A stretch of 64,000 nt of DNA from Panopea generosa (taxonomy: Eukaryota > Mollusca > Bivalvia > Adapedonta > Hiatellidae). The notes beneath the pieces are model-generated. The model searched no databases, was not told the DNA's origin, and saw only the letters and a program-made list of their open reading frames with translations. Location: the NCBI GenBank assembly GCA_029582155.1, contig CM055895.1, positions 53,597,250-53,661,249 on the forward strand, in the 5' to 3' direction. Both the position numbers and the translations under genes were made by a program. Below are positions 21,841 to 34,189 of this stretch, in pieces; the stretch's first letter is position 1; each line of letters begins with the position of its first letter.

Positions 21841-22297
21841 CGTCTCACACACCAATTAATTTTGTACTGTTCTACATATAGAGACATGCACTTCTGGAAC
21901 ACTGGATACATTACCAATGGTTCTAAAAGTGCCTTATTCCCATAGATAGTCCTCTGTTGGTCCAAATATGCAGAAAAAAACATGGGGTTGACCAGGTTGC
22001 TTTTTCACAATTTCGATGGTTTGATGGCACCCCTTCATTTTTGACAATTCTGCCCATTTGTTGCAGTGTATCACTACGCATCTTTAAACTGTTATAGCAT
22101 CATCAAACAGTTCCCAGGGTCACCCAAACTTTGCAGAAATCATGAAAATGTTCCAATGTTCCCATATGCACAAAGAAATATGACATTTTATGCATTTTTA
22201 AAAAAAAAATTACCCAACCGCTTTACACAGCTCTAATTTCTTGGGCGTAATAATCTTGCTACCGTCATGTAAGGGAGGTAATTGTTCACTGAGACCT
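21841..22297 (+). repeat. 457-bp direct repeat, copy 1
   Basis: Runs from CGTCTCACACACCAATTAAT to TTGTTCACTGAGACCT and is matched over its whole length, without gaps, by 24471-24927, with about one difference on reading. There is no coding. Flanking sequence diverges abruptly at both edges. The pair could bound one inserted element or be a segment duplicated by itself. Confidence 0.93.
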
Positions 22298-24470
22298 TGA
22301 AGAGTAGAAATTGTCACGACATTTGACTGAAATTTTTGTCGAACAAACCTTTACCATTTCTAAATATGAAAATACGCCTTTTGAATTCATCGCGCAACTG
22401 TTTTCGAATTCATGCACCAAAATAAGATGGCGGTCACACATGCATTAATCAGTTTCGGACGACTCGAAAACAGGAAAAACTGCCAAAATTTTTTAGCCAT
22501 TGTACCTTAATAAAAATAATTCTAGAAAAAGAAATACTTTGAAAATGTCCTTGTATTGGCTCCTATAGTGTATCTATCTGACTGCATATTCATTTTATTG
22601 TATATGCAACATTACATAACTTAAGTGTCAAAATACATGACCATATATGGATAATTAGTTGTTTTTGCTTCAAATAATGCTCTGTTTTGTTGCAAAACTA
22701 TATATTTGACTTTTTTTTATATTTATAACAAACAAATATTAATGTTTGAAGGTGCCCAGCAATAATTTGCATGTCACTGACACTAACCATGCCCCCTTTT
22801 TCAATACATGAATGAATAACATACTTGTGTACATGCATTAGATTCATTATCAACTATGAATATTTCCCTTACCAATTGAGGTATCTATTAGGCATATATT
22901 AAATTCCAATACTATTTTGTTTATTTTATCAATAAAAATAGCAAATGAAAGTAAAGTGTGCATGAAAGTCACTTTAAAGCAAGAAAATGAAATGATGAAT
23001 GAAAATGAGACAAAATATGGATACAGCATATTTGGCTGGACCGATAAGCTCATTGCAAAAAGACGGTTTGCTAAAGCGCATCTCTTTACCACAAGTTAGT
23101 TTGAAATAAATATATCAAAGAATATCGCGATAAGAAATACTTGTCGCGAGATGACTCGTTACTTTACAGATTTTCCAAAACTGGCATTAAAAATGGGCAG
23201 TTAAAATAGAGTTGTTGCAATAATTATATGAAAATTAGAAATTGTCATATAGGAGAATGCTAAACTGTTGAATGTGGAGAAAAATATTATACACATTCAA
23301 CAACAGACAGCGAAAAAACATCATCTTCAATGAGAAAAATCTATATTCTATAGCAAGCATCATGTATTTTTATTTGAAAAAAAAGTAAGAAGAACAACCA
23401 AAAGAAATCAGATGATGGTACAAAAGTTTCAAGCACAGGTTAACTAAACGCTGAGAAATTATTACGCGATTCTGTTTCGCGTCATTTCAAAGAAGTCGCA
23501 TTTTACAATTTAACTGAATGTCCAAGAGTAGGTAAATACTGTGTATAAGCCAGACCCAGCCGCATAAATATCAACACTGAGGAGAAAAAAATGACAGTAA
23601 AACAAAAATGGCAGTCATACGCCATACCATTAAACTGAAACGCGACAGTTTGGCGGTCGGTATATCGAAAACTGGATACAGAGCTGTTGATAACAAATAT
23701 CAATGACAAAATAATGAAACAGGAGATGTCTCCATAATTCATGATCAATATAATATTAATTGATAAACAGCGACATAAAAACAATATTGCTCATACGCGA
23801 GCAAACCGTATTGTCAAAAAGCATGCGCTAAAGAGTGGAAACAGTATCGCGACAAATGTTACCATTTTTATGTGGGTGGGGTATGAATTATACACAAATA
23901 ATGAGTTTCTAACACAAAAAAATGGCTTAACTTACATGAATCATGAAATCTGGATGCAGTGAATGCTCTAGACATGCTTTTGTTGTGATATATTAGCATC
24001 ACTGTCTCTCTGTGTGACTTTCAAGTGTTTTTAAGTGCAAACTTCTATTCATTTTAGCCAGGATTTTGAGACAGATGGCTAAAATCAAGTCTTATCACAT
24101 GATGAAGCAAAGCATATTTGCATACATGATCATTTCTTTTTCAGTTAAATAGATGATCTCACTTTGTGTTCCTTCCATTGAATTGAATAAATCCTGATTC
24201 CAACATTTCCATGACAAATTTTCAGCTGCTCAGTCTCATTGCCCTATTTGCTTTACTGTTTTAGCTTCAAGTTTGGTTTTGCCTGTGTGACACTTCTCTA
24301 TTTCACTCAAAGTCATCCATTTTTCACAAAAAAACATTTATTTTTCCATTTAGAGGTTTCAAATACAGTATTTCCCATAGAAAGTGACATATTTTGAAAA
24401 AGAAAGTAAATCTGAATCACAAAGATGCAGTTTCCTCCCAGCGTCTACCGAAAATGATCTGGTTCTTGAA
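22298..24470. other. 2.17-kb spacer between direct repeats
   Basis: Richer in CG dinucleotides than the surrounding intron (for example CGCGATAAGAAATACTTGTC and TTACGCGATTCTGTTTCGCG). No domain is recognisable in any frame, and no tRNA-primer-like site or purine tract was noticed next to the repeats. It may be the interior of a non-autonomous mobile element. Confidence 0.5.
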
Positions 24471-24927
24471 CGTCTCACACACCAATTAATTTTGTACTGT
24501 TCTACATATAGAGACATGCACTTCTGGAACACTGGATACATTACCAATGGTTCTAAAAGTGCCTTATTCCCATAGATAGTCCTCTGTTGGTCCAAATATG
24601 CAGAAAAAAACATGGGGTTGACCAGGTTGCTTTTTCACAATTTCGATGGTTTGATGGCACCCCTTCATTTTTGACAATTCTGCCCATTTGTTGCAGTGTA
24701 TCACTACGCATCTTTAAACTGTTATAGCATCCTCAAACAGTTCCCAGGGTCACCCAAACTTTGCAGAAATCATGAAAATGTTCCAATGTTCCCATATGCA
24801 CAAAGAAATATGACATTTTATGCATTTTTAAAAAAAAAATTACCCAACCGCTTTACACAGCTCTAATTTCTTGGGCGTAATAATCTTGCTACCGTCATGT
24901 AAGGGAGGTAATTGTTCACTGAGACCT
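24471..24927 (+). repeat. 457-bp direct repeat, copy 2
   Basis: Second copy of 21841-22297, offset by exactly 2630 bp and in the same orientation. Immediately outside the pair, the left flank ends ACA and the right flank begins ACA, which might be a 3-bp target duplication of the whole 21841-24927 unit, but three bases match easily by chance. Confidence 0.93.
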
Positions 24928-25539
24928 ACAATTCCATTTAAAAAGCATAAACTGTCCACATTGTTAAATAAAGGACATCTTGTAAATGCTCAGAAGTAAA
25001 AATAATCATGTCTTCTCTATTTGTGTGGCAAAATGGGGGTGGGGGATGGTGCATATACAGTTGTATTAATGTTGCAACTGAAAATGGTAATTCTTTAAAA
25101 AGGAAATAATCTCCAATACCAAATTGTGAAGTTTGTAGCCACAAATTTATTGGCAGTATACTTTGTTATTTTGTGAATTTTCTAGGCCTGTGTGTAAGTG
25201 ATGGGGCTGACCTTAAGTTATCTTAAGTAATAAGTTGTGTTAAGTTCACACTGATTGAACATCCATATTTACTTGTATGTTTTACCACATGTATTTAACT
25301 GATTAACATGTCTCACTTTGTTAACCTCTATGTATCAGTGTGTAACAAGTTTATATTTAATAAATTTGGCAGCTGTATTAGTTATAAGTTTAACTATTAT
25401 AGTAAATACTTCAACCATATCCTCCTCCCTGTATGTGCCCCACCTCATAAAGCGTTGCTACATTATTTCTAAAAAGACTGATCTCTGACCTTCTGTTTTG
25501 TCATATGTAGGATTAAAAAAAAATCGTTATTAGTTTAAA

Positions 25540-25626
25540 AAACAAAACCAATTGATTTAATTCACAACTGAAACAAAACCAATTGATTTAATTCACAACT
25601 GAAACAATCAATTTAATTCACAATTT
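25540..25626. repeat. 31-bp repeat, about 3 copies
   Basis: AAACAAAACCAATTGATTTA plus ATTCACAACTG is repeated, the last copy partly diverged. Confidence 0.8.
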
Positions 25627-26378
25627 CTACATGTCAACAAAATCTAATTTCATCAAGGAATTATATAGAGAAGGAAAGGCAACTGATTGATATTTTGTGA
25701 ATGCTTGTGTATTCACACAAAATCTCACAATATCTCGTTTTCTATTATCTTAACTTCCATTCTTCTCAGGAACACAACTCAAAATTCTTACACTGCAGAA
25801 TGAAATTCTTATCAAAACAATACCATTCCCGGCAATTTCTGTTTAAAATTGTTGAAGTACTTCTGATTTCAAAATTCGTATACTGCAGCTAAATTAATAA
25901 CAAATTATGAGAAATTTTATTTCAAACCTCAATATTATTAATTCAAGATGATTTTTTGTGAGCAAAATATTTTAAATCATCTAAAATTATATAAAACTTT
26001 CATTATATTTACAAGATTTGAGTTGCCTGTAAATTATAAATGATTATTTACCAAATAATAATTAATCCTTTGTGTCAAGATATGCAAGTTTCCTATCCTT
26101 TTGTATAAGTCCAAGATTTCATGTAGTAACAACACCAACAAAAAATATATATATATTTAAGGCATACCGGTACTTATTTTTCAAGAAAATCAGTTTCAGA
26201 ATAAAGTTGAAATATGCTGAGGCACTTACAAGGAGGATTACAATATCTTTTAACTTCTTGTATATTATGGCTGATTAAAGTTGCAGAGATTGAAAATTTA
26301 ATTTCGTAAAAAATCTTACTTTCCTTTAGTGGAAAAATAATGGATTAAGTCGATCTAATCCAACTTTAGAAACAGAGG

Positions 26379-26664
26379 CAGGGCCCGATTAGCTCAGTCG
26401 GTTACGCGTCTGACTATCAATCCAGGGGTCGTAAGTTTGAATCCCCCGCCCGGCAACAGTCTCCGTGATGATTGATATACGATATTGTGTCTCATTATCA
26501 TTCGTCTCTCACCACTGATTTAAGTGGGAAAGTTATCAGTTACTTGCAGAGATGGGGTGTGCTCGAGTACTGGTTAATCCCAGGAAAAAGTGGTTAGGTT
26601 AACTGATCGTCTGTTAGCCCTCGATGGCATAAAAATGAAGCTAAATATTCAATCAATCAATCAA
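26379..26664 (+). mobile_element. Intact tRNA-derived SINE, family A, with TSD
   Basis: The tRNA-like head GCCCGATTAGCTCAGTCGGT contains a textbook box A (TAGCTCAGTCGG), and AAGTTTGAATCCC gives box B. The body includes GATGATTGATATACGATATT and AACTGATCGTCTGTTAGCCC, and the 3' end is an ATCA-type simple tail. A perfect 13-bp target duplication, TTAGAAACAGAGG, lies at 26366-26378 and 26665-26677. That fixes the insertion boundaries and indicates a recent, LINE-mobilised insertion. Confidence 0.95.
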
Positions 26665-28027
26665 TTAGAAACAGAGGATTTGAGACATTTGGACATAAAG
26701 CCATAATATGCATGAAGGGATATGGTGTAGATAGTAATCTCTCATTATTCTTAATTGATATAATTATAGAGAATTGTATTTAAAATACAAAGCTGAAGGT
26801 AAATTTCGAAGTTTGCCTTATTTTAATTTCTTAATTAGATATTTCTATTTTATAGTAATGTATGTCCAGATCTCACATGATTGACATTATTTTATTCAAC
26901 TATTTTATTACAGATGTTCTGTAATTAGAATATTTAGGTTTGCTACTTTTGTAAGCTTGTTTTAGCCTATAAATAATATAGAAAAGTAATGAAAATCTGC
27001 CATTATTTTGTTTGAAATTATTTGCATGATTTTTTTCTATCTGAAATTTGCATGTGGTTCGATGCCATTGCCAATTGAAAGAAAAAAAAAGCATTTCTAC
27101 CATTTTTGTAATTGTATTTAGTTCTATTTAATATGGTTCGTCATTTTTTGTCTAAATGAATTTTAAAAGTGATGCATATTTATCTACAAATACTTAAATC
27201 TCATGTTTCTTTTGGTATGTATTGGGCCCTTTTAGTTTACTCAACAGCACATCTGACTATCAATCCAAATGAATGACAAAATTTTAATAAAGAGCAATCT
27301 AGAATGTAAATTTTAACAAGTGACATGTTTTAAATGATTTGGTATCAGGAGCCCTTTTGACTAACCTTCATAAGTTTTGTTCATATGAACAAATTGTGAC
27401 ACCTAGGAATGTTCCATTCGCCCAGTATTTTTTTTTTTTTTTTTTTTTTCAAATTTTAAAAAAAGTGCTATTTACAAGTTTAGCGAAACTTCATAAAATG
27501 ATTTAAGAACTAAACTTACTAAAGCGACAATTTTTCAATTATACAATTCAAAATTAATTGCTATGTCTCAGTTTTTTGTCCAAATTATTGGGCCCCAGTT
27601 TCACTTGACAACAGTCTTCACTTCCAATTTTCCTCAACTCAAATTTTTGAAATTCTATAACTTCATAATATAATTAAATACTGATCATTTTATAGGTTAA
27701 CCTTTATCAACAAGTAAAGATTCGTAACGACTTTATTTCTGTGTGATTATTTTTAATGTGTAATTGTTCAAGTAATCATTTGGAGAAATATTTGAGTTAA
27801 GTAAAATTTCAGTTCAACATGTTAAGAGAGATTACGCTTAGAAATGGGAGGCATCATCAGATCATTTAATATGCTTTATTGTGCTTTTATTTTTGTGTCT
27901 CATTCGGTGACGTTCCCAAACTGCTTTATAAGTTTGAAATGTTTCCTCGTTCATTTCCAGTGTTAGTATACAAGTGAGATGTTATTGTAAATATCAGTGT
28001 TTAATTGATGTTGCAAACAAATTGTAG

Positions 28028-28222
28028 AGCTTGACGATACAGCCTCAGTTGGTGAGGATGCAATTGTCGAAGAAAAAAAGAAGACAGAGGAATCTGCTTT
28101 AGTTCGTATTGAGGCTTTTGGGGTGGAGGCAGAATTGCGCCAGGCACCCTCGGCTCCTTCTACAGAGCCGGCTCAGAGAGAACCATCACCTGAGTCACAG
28201 GTTGAGTCACAGCCTAGTGAAG
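28028..28222 (+). CDS. ANK: Ankyrin exon 11 of window: regulatory cassette
   Basis: Phase 1 to phase 1, 195 nt. The split codon gives Glu, then LDDTASVGEDAIVEEKKKTE, ESALVRIEAFGVEAELRQAP and SAPSTEPAQREPSPESQVES. Acidic at first, then Pro/Ser-rich, with SP and TEP sites typical of disordered phosphorylated tails. Acceptor AATTGTAG, donor GAAG|GTAAAC. No vertebrate match was recognised; support comes from phase, splice sites and GC/codon texture against the AT-rich intron. Confidence 0.85.
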
Positions 28223-30296
28223 GTAAACACTTGCACGTGTTTACACTTGAGTGTATTTTGTACATGCATATCGTGTTGTGTACCCGCACGGTTGTTTACC
28301 TGTAAATGCTTGTAGATTAATAAATGCATGTTCTTGTACGTGTATATTTCATGATACATATTTCAGGGAGAGATGAGCTGATCCAGAGAATAATATAAAA
28401 TAGATATGTGTAATCAGAACAAGACTGCGATCATTAATACATGCATGTTGTATATTTTGTATAATATTATATTCTGCATGTTAACATTATAATATCATGC
28501 CTTACTAACTGCTTTATATTTTAATAAAATATTGGCACTCTGTCTTGTCAGGAATAATTGCCCTCCGGGTAAGACAAGGTACACTACATCTTTATTTAAA
28601 AAAAGGAGGCTGTGATAATAACCAATCATATTTTCAGAATTCTGAATTTGAAAATTATCCAATGAAATTTCAGAAATTTATTAGTTATCTAATCAAATTT
28701 CAGAAAATTATGCGTTGACCAATCAAATTTGAAAACTGTTTTAATTATCCAATTTGAAATTAAAAGATGAAAGAATGTGACGATTATGAGTATTATATGT
28801 TGTTAGTTGACAGCATGTATTATTTTTTAAAAAAATAACTGTTATGTTAGTTTAGTGGTTTATGATAAATTATAATTTGTATTGTGTTGTAGATATTTAA
28901 TTTTGTCTCCCCCTCATCTCTGGGAAACATAATGTTTTTGTGCTTTCCATCTGTCAATTCATCTTTCTGTCATTGCTCCTGTCAGAAGATCTGTCAGACA
29001 TTTGTGATCCGATATTGCTGAAACTGCATCTTGCTTAGAACCAACTGTTGGATTTCAATGAAACTTACTGGCAAAGATCAGTATGAAATAAGTTTTGAAC
29101 AATTATCAACAAAACAATTGTATGAGGGGGAGACAGAAGTTTTCAGAAAAAAACAACAACAAATTTTAGTTATTTTAGATTTTTGTTGAAATATTTGATA
29201 GTAGATATTGTAAATGAATCTGTAAAAATCAGAGAATTGCCTGTTTTAACAGATGTGCTGCATGATATATCTTTTAATGTCGTTTAAACATTGAAATTAT
29301 GAGTGGGCATTAATGTAGAATTATAACATATTTTTTATATTTTTGGATAAATATTTGTTAATTTATTTGAGAATATTTGGTGTTTAATATTTCAGTGTTA
29401 ATTGTATTTGAGATAAATTGGCCTTTTATTCTTAATTACTCTTAAGATAAATTGATGTAACACTTAATAGCAGTCTGTTTTAATCTTTATATTGTAAATT
29501 ACTCTTTAGATAAATTGATTGAACCAGAAATTACACTTAAAAATTATCATTTTTAAACTGAATATCTAAAACAGCGGTACATAAGAGTAGGTAAGATAGC
29601 CCTATATGGGTTGGGCAATCTTTGACAGTTCCTAATAATGTAAATTTAAAATATTTTATCACTGCATGACATTAAAACAAATTAATCCAGAAAGAGTGTA
29701 AGCTAACTACCCTTTTCATATAATTATATACATACAATACTATTCACAAATTGATACCTTTGATTTGTTTATATTTATCAAAAAACGACACTGAGATAAA
29801 TGGATTCAATTAATTTATCCATTTGTTATGTACGTTTCTTTAGAAATTCTATAATAAACACGATATTAATATAAGATTTTGTGCATATGGCTATTGACAC
29901 TAACATTTTATAGACATTTTGCTGATTTCTACACATTCATGAAATGGCTCCACCTAGATAATCTGAGCCCCTGGGTCCGAAACTCGTTAATTCATTGAAA
30001 ATGTTTATCATTCGATCATTAAAAGTTAGTTAATAAGGAAGTATTGAATCACTTTTCAAAATTTACACTGATATAATTGATAGTTATATGAAGTATATTG
30101 CAATATTGGACACAACCAGGTGACCAGCTTATTGGACACAAACAGGGGCCCAGCTTATTGCTAAAAAGGCTGTACACCATGTCATATACACATAGTTTGT
30201 AGAGATTTTCATTCTTCCGACATTTTGCATGTTTTGATTTTTTATTCATCTGTGTCTTGTGGATGTTTTGTAAGCACTTTTGTTCCATGATTGCAG
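28223..30296. other. Intron with small inverted-repeat element
   Basis: Contains the 28905-29134 inverted-repeat element and otherwise AT-rich sequence. Three CCAATCAAATTT-type phrases recur near 28620-28750. Nothing else recognised. Confidence 0.65.
28905..29134. mobile_element. 230-bp MITE-like element, GTCTCCCCCTCAT ends
   Basis: GTCTCCCCCTCAT at 28905-28917 is matched by its exact reverse complement ATGAGGGGGAGAC at 29122-29134. The interior is pyrimidine-biased and includes TTGGATTTCAATGAAACTTA, a phrase also resembling the 13905 repeat. Related scraps appear near 10840-10880 and 36985-37080. Confidence 0.7.
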
Positions 30297-30365
30297 ACCT
30301 CGAAGCTGACGAAGAAGAAGGAGTAAAAACTCCTCCCCCCAGTCCCGAAGAAAAATTTGTACAAG
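30297..30365 (+). CDS. ANK: Ankyrin exon 12 of window: short acidic PPPSP exon
   Basis: Phase 1 to phase 1, 69 nt: DLEADEEEGVKTPPPSPEEK then FVQ. Acceptor CATGATTGCAG is strong; donor CAAG|GTATAA is moderate. TPPPSP is a likely proline-directed kinase site. It sits in the run of frame-neutral exons and can be included or skipped freely. Confidence 0.87.
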
Positions 30366-32649
30366 GTATAACAACCATGCACCTAATACATAGTCTGCCA
30401 GTGTTGTACAATGTAGAGTTTCACGCTATTATCTAACATGTGACAGTGTGTAGAGGGGTCATGACCTTTTTAACATGTGGTGTCTCTTGTTATGGTGATC
30501 ACGCTTTTCTAACAGTCATGTTTCACTTTACTAACTTGCTACTTGTCTCGTCGTAGAACACTTTTCTAGTTATTTACAGTGAAATAAGCTCTAATGTTTC
30601 TCAGTTTTGACACTGAAATTATTAAAAATGATTTATTGTCTCCTATTCATTAAGTTGGTGGATTCAAGCCTAACAATTTCCTAAAAACACTTTGCATGAG
30701 GATAGTGATTCTACTCAGATTCAGTTATATTCATGTGGGGCCTGCCTCCACCAGTCAATCTGGATATATAACCCTGTAATGTGTTGAGAATGTCATTAAA
30801 CCAAATTTAAAAAAAAATCTCTTACAAAATTATAATGCTGTAGCTTACTGTTAATTGTAGCAGTACAATGTAAATTGATTGACTTCGAGCATGATTTGTC
30901 TGAGTTTGTTTCACAATTGATGTAAAATAAATAAGTTGATTGCCACTGAAATGCTAGTTTGGAAGGAAAAAAAAGTTTTTTATTTGCATCCTTTTTCATC
31001 TTCCGTTACATATCTGATTGACAGTTGAGTAATTTTAGATCTATGAATAAGAATATTAATAACTCAGTGTGAACTGTTTAAGAAGTTTGTTAATGGTAAA
31101 TATAACAGCTGGGTTTTACGACTGTTCGAGAATATCTGTAACTTCTTTAAATTTGTGTGTGTGTGTTTTGTTGATTTCTGATTTTCTTTTTTCATTTTGC
31201 ATAGCCATTTTGAGAATTTCAAAACAAAAAACTGGGATTTCTTTTATGGGGAATAATTACAATATAGAAAATGTTTTCATCCAAGAAACTTTTTAAATTT
31301 TACAAAACACCATAAAGAAGCAAATAACTAATAAAACTTTTAATCATTTAGTAAAAACATCATAATATAAATGGTTGTAATGAATGTACACCATCTTCTA
31401 CTAATTACTGTAAACTGGTAGCACCTCCATTATCAATTTCTATACCATCACACGTATCTTTAACTATTACTTTCACATTTCTGCCAAACTCATCCCATCC
31501 ATAACATCATGTCATCTTCCATCTATACCATGTTACATGTTTGCTTCATCAATTCTTTGTGAGAGTTATTTCTTTATTGTGTACTATTGTTGTGATTTAT
31601 ATATAATATTATTTACTACTTATTTTGAATTTTATCAAGTAACCATGAACTGGTAAAATTAAAAAAAAATTTTTTTTATCTATTGTACAATGCCCAACAT
31701 GACATGTTATCATATTATAATTATGTAAGGGATGTAATTTGAATTCTATTTTAAAAATATTTCAAAATGTCAATGTAGTTTAAAGGATTTTATAAATAAA
31801 ATTAACATTTAAGCGAAATGTTCATACTTTTTAGGTAATTTAATCACAGTTTTGTGTAAAGACCAAAATTGATATCCTTTCTATCAAATCCATCTTTGAT
31901 AGTTAAAGATTAAATATACCTTCTTACTGTTTCATCTTTGGTTTTGAGAGCAAATAACCTTCAAACAGATTCATCTTTGGTTTTAATCCAAATATCCATT
32001 CTTAGACAGTGCTGCTGATAAGCTTTTTTTCAGCATGAAGTTCAAATGAGTATTTTACTTCTAAAATTTGTATGCAATGCTTTTAATTCAAAATGTTAAG
32101 GGTAAAATGAACATTTTAATCAAAATTGCTACCTAAAATAAACCAATCAATGCTGAAATTGTCAATATCCAATGCTCATTTTACCACTAACTTTAAATTC
32201 CAATGCTTTTTTCAGAAATTCAGTGTTTTAATTTCCCTGCAAATCAAGCTTATCTGGTGCACTGCTTATAGGTTCAACTTTCGTTTTAAGACCAAATCTC
32301 AACCTCGTTATAATTGTTTCACTTCTTTTTTTCATAAATGTGCGATGTTTCACGAAATCTTGATTATTTCCTTACCTTTGAGAGTCGGTCTCTCTATTTG
32401 ACATGAACCACCATAAGTTGTTGTGGCTGATCCTTAAACATCTGAATCGGGTTTTGTTGAAACATAATTCTAAAGAACAAAACAATCGCAAGTTTCATAA
32501 GCTTCCTGAAGAGATTTTTGTATGAAGTATAAACATCTCATTGCATATTTAGTCACCATTTAGACAGTTTGTAAGTCATTTTCATTATTAGTATTAGTCT
32601 TTAATGTTAAATTATTTCTAACCATGCTTCACAACTTCTGACCAATCAG
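30366..32649. other. AT-rich intron
   Basis: Holds a family B SINE (30655-30812); otherwise AT-rich, with A/T runs near 31662-31678. No other structure recognised. Confidence 0.65.
30655..30812 (+). mobile_element. tRNA-derived SINE, family B, diverged
   Basis: GTGGATTCAAGCC (box B region), GATAGTGATTCTACTCAGAT, GGCCTGCCTCCACCAGTCAA and a GTCATTAAACCAAATTTAAA tail follow the family B block order. The 5' head is missing. Confidence 0.7.
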
Positions 32650-33024
32650 AAGTGAGGGAGGATAAAATCAAGGAAGCAATAGAACAGGAAGCTCTTCGTG
32701 AAGAAATAGAAAATGCCCGGTCTCGTTCTCCTCCACGAATAGAAATCGCAGAATCGGAAACACCAACTGGTGAGGCATTTGATGAAGTCCATGAAACACA
32801 GCCGGACAAACTAAAAGAGGAGGAGGGCGATGAGGTCTTTGATGGGCAGATACCTGACAATGAGGTGCAGGTAGATGAAAAGAAAGAGGAAGAAATATCT
32901 GAATCTATAACCGAAATTGAGGAGATTTTTCAAGTTTCTGAGGATGGGATAACATGGAAAACAGTGAAGAAGATAACAACAATTACGCCGCGTGGAACTA
33001 ATGAGAGAGTTATCGTTCTTGGAG
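32650..33024 (+). CDS. ANK: Ankyrin exon 13 of window: C-terminal regulatory exon
   Basis: Phase 1 to phase 1, 375 nt, acceptor TTCTGACCAATCAG, donor GGAG|GTATTT. It begins (E)VREDKIKEAIEQEALREE, with a helical, charged profile. The middle is acidic (DKLKEEEGDEVFDGQ). The end reads QVSEDGITWKTVKKITTITP then RGTNERVIV. That last part resembles the vertebrate ankyrin C-terminal segment YIDEHGHTVVKKVTRKIIRR, a family hallmark of the regulatory tail. If the donor is ignored the frame stops eight bases later, so retention would end the protein. Confidence 0.92.
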
Positions 33025-33960
33025 GTATTTAATTGATAGCAATGCTTAAATGTTTAGTGCGCTGTTTCTCACTTTTATCCTGAGTCTGTCCTTGTAAAGC
33101 TGTTGTAAAATGAACCAGAATCGAGTTTGTCAAAATTTAAAAAAGAAAATGAAAACCAAAATGTGAAATAATTAAATTGCCCATACTCTCAATAACTAAA
33201 TACATGTACAATCATTGATTGAAAATGTAGTTTTGAACTGTACTTTGGTACATCTTGATCAATATTTTCGAAATTTTGGAGCATTCAACTGCAGATATAC
33301 CATCTGAAAAAGTAAAAAAAAAAAGAATTATTCTTTGTTAACTAATCTGCAATAAACTTGACAATTCTGAACTGGTCCATTGCTTGTACCTTCTGAAGTG
33401 AGTCTTTGTTTTGTCAGACTGTTCAACATTTTGGGTACAAGACTTTTTACTGCTGCCTATAGCATCTCCAAACCTCTTCTGAAAGGCCTCTACAGGCAAT
33501 TATTTAGTCCATTTTTTATTAATGGTTTCCACGGTAATTTAACTTTAACAGTATGTTGCTGGTGTCACAGTGCTTTTTAAGGCTGTTTAAATTATTGTAT
33601 TTCATCTTGAAAGCCTTCGATTTTGTTATGAGATTATTTTTTTTTTTTACATATTTACTTTAAAATGATTTTTATTTCAAGGCTTTCGAGTTTCTTAGCT
33701 ATAATTTTCAAACATATTGCTTTAAATTTTTTCTTTTTTTAATGGAATGTATTTTTTTGTATCTATAGACGATTTGGCACAATTTATTTTGTATAATTTA
33801 CACCTTTAAATATATATTTGTGGATTTTTATAGTATATATAATTACATATTAATATATATATATATATATATTACTTTTTAGCTATTCTGAACAAAGATG
33901 AGCTTAGTTATTTATTTCAGGGTCTCTGTCATCAACACTGGCCATCATCATCCAGTTTCT

Positions 33961-34189
33961 TTAACCCTTTATTCCATAGATACATGTTTTCCCGCATTAA
34001 TCACAGAGGCCTTTGAAAACAGTGTAGGAGTAGTTCAGATTACTTGTAACGAGCAATCTGAACACTTCCTGCACTGTTTTCCACTCTGTCAGTTTATATA
34101 AACATAATTCACCCATTGCTGATAGGTGGTGAATTAATACTTTCTATATTAGAGGTGTCCAAAGGAGTCTATATAAAGTAAAGGGCTAA
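33961..34189 (-). mobile_element. piggyBac-like MITE, copy 2 (inverted)
   Basis: Left end TTAACCCTTTATTCC; right end AGTAAAGGGCTAA. Read on the opposite strand it follows copy 1: CTTTATATAGACTCCTTTGG, GAATTATGTTTATATAAACT, GACAGAGTGGAAAACAGTGC. The 7-bp CCCTTTA/TAAAGGG ends are perfect; the right-hand TTAA has decayed to CTAA. A scrap of the same interior lies at 61173-61215. Confidence 0.75.

Larger units (their letters stand above)
21165..28027. other. Long intron with direct repeats and SINE
   Basis: Holds a TTAA-flanked MITE (21488-21682), the direct repeat pair (21841-22297 and 24471-24927), a short ACCAATTGATTTAATTCACA repeat (25540-25626), an intact family A SINE (26379-26664), a SINE scrap near 27232-27275 and a T run near 27428-27450. 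No exon was recognised. Confidence 0.7.

Noticed and set aside
21841-24927. Direct repeats as LTRs of a retrotransposon
   Set aside because: Ends are not TG...CA, and no primer site, purine tract or coding is visible; left unclassified.
26379-26460. Functional tRNA gene suggested by box A and box B
   Set aside because: The sequence continues into a SINE body with ATCA tail and target duplication; the cloverleaf is not intact as a free tRNA gene.
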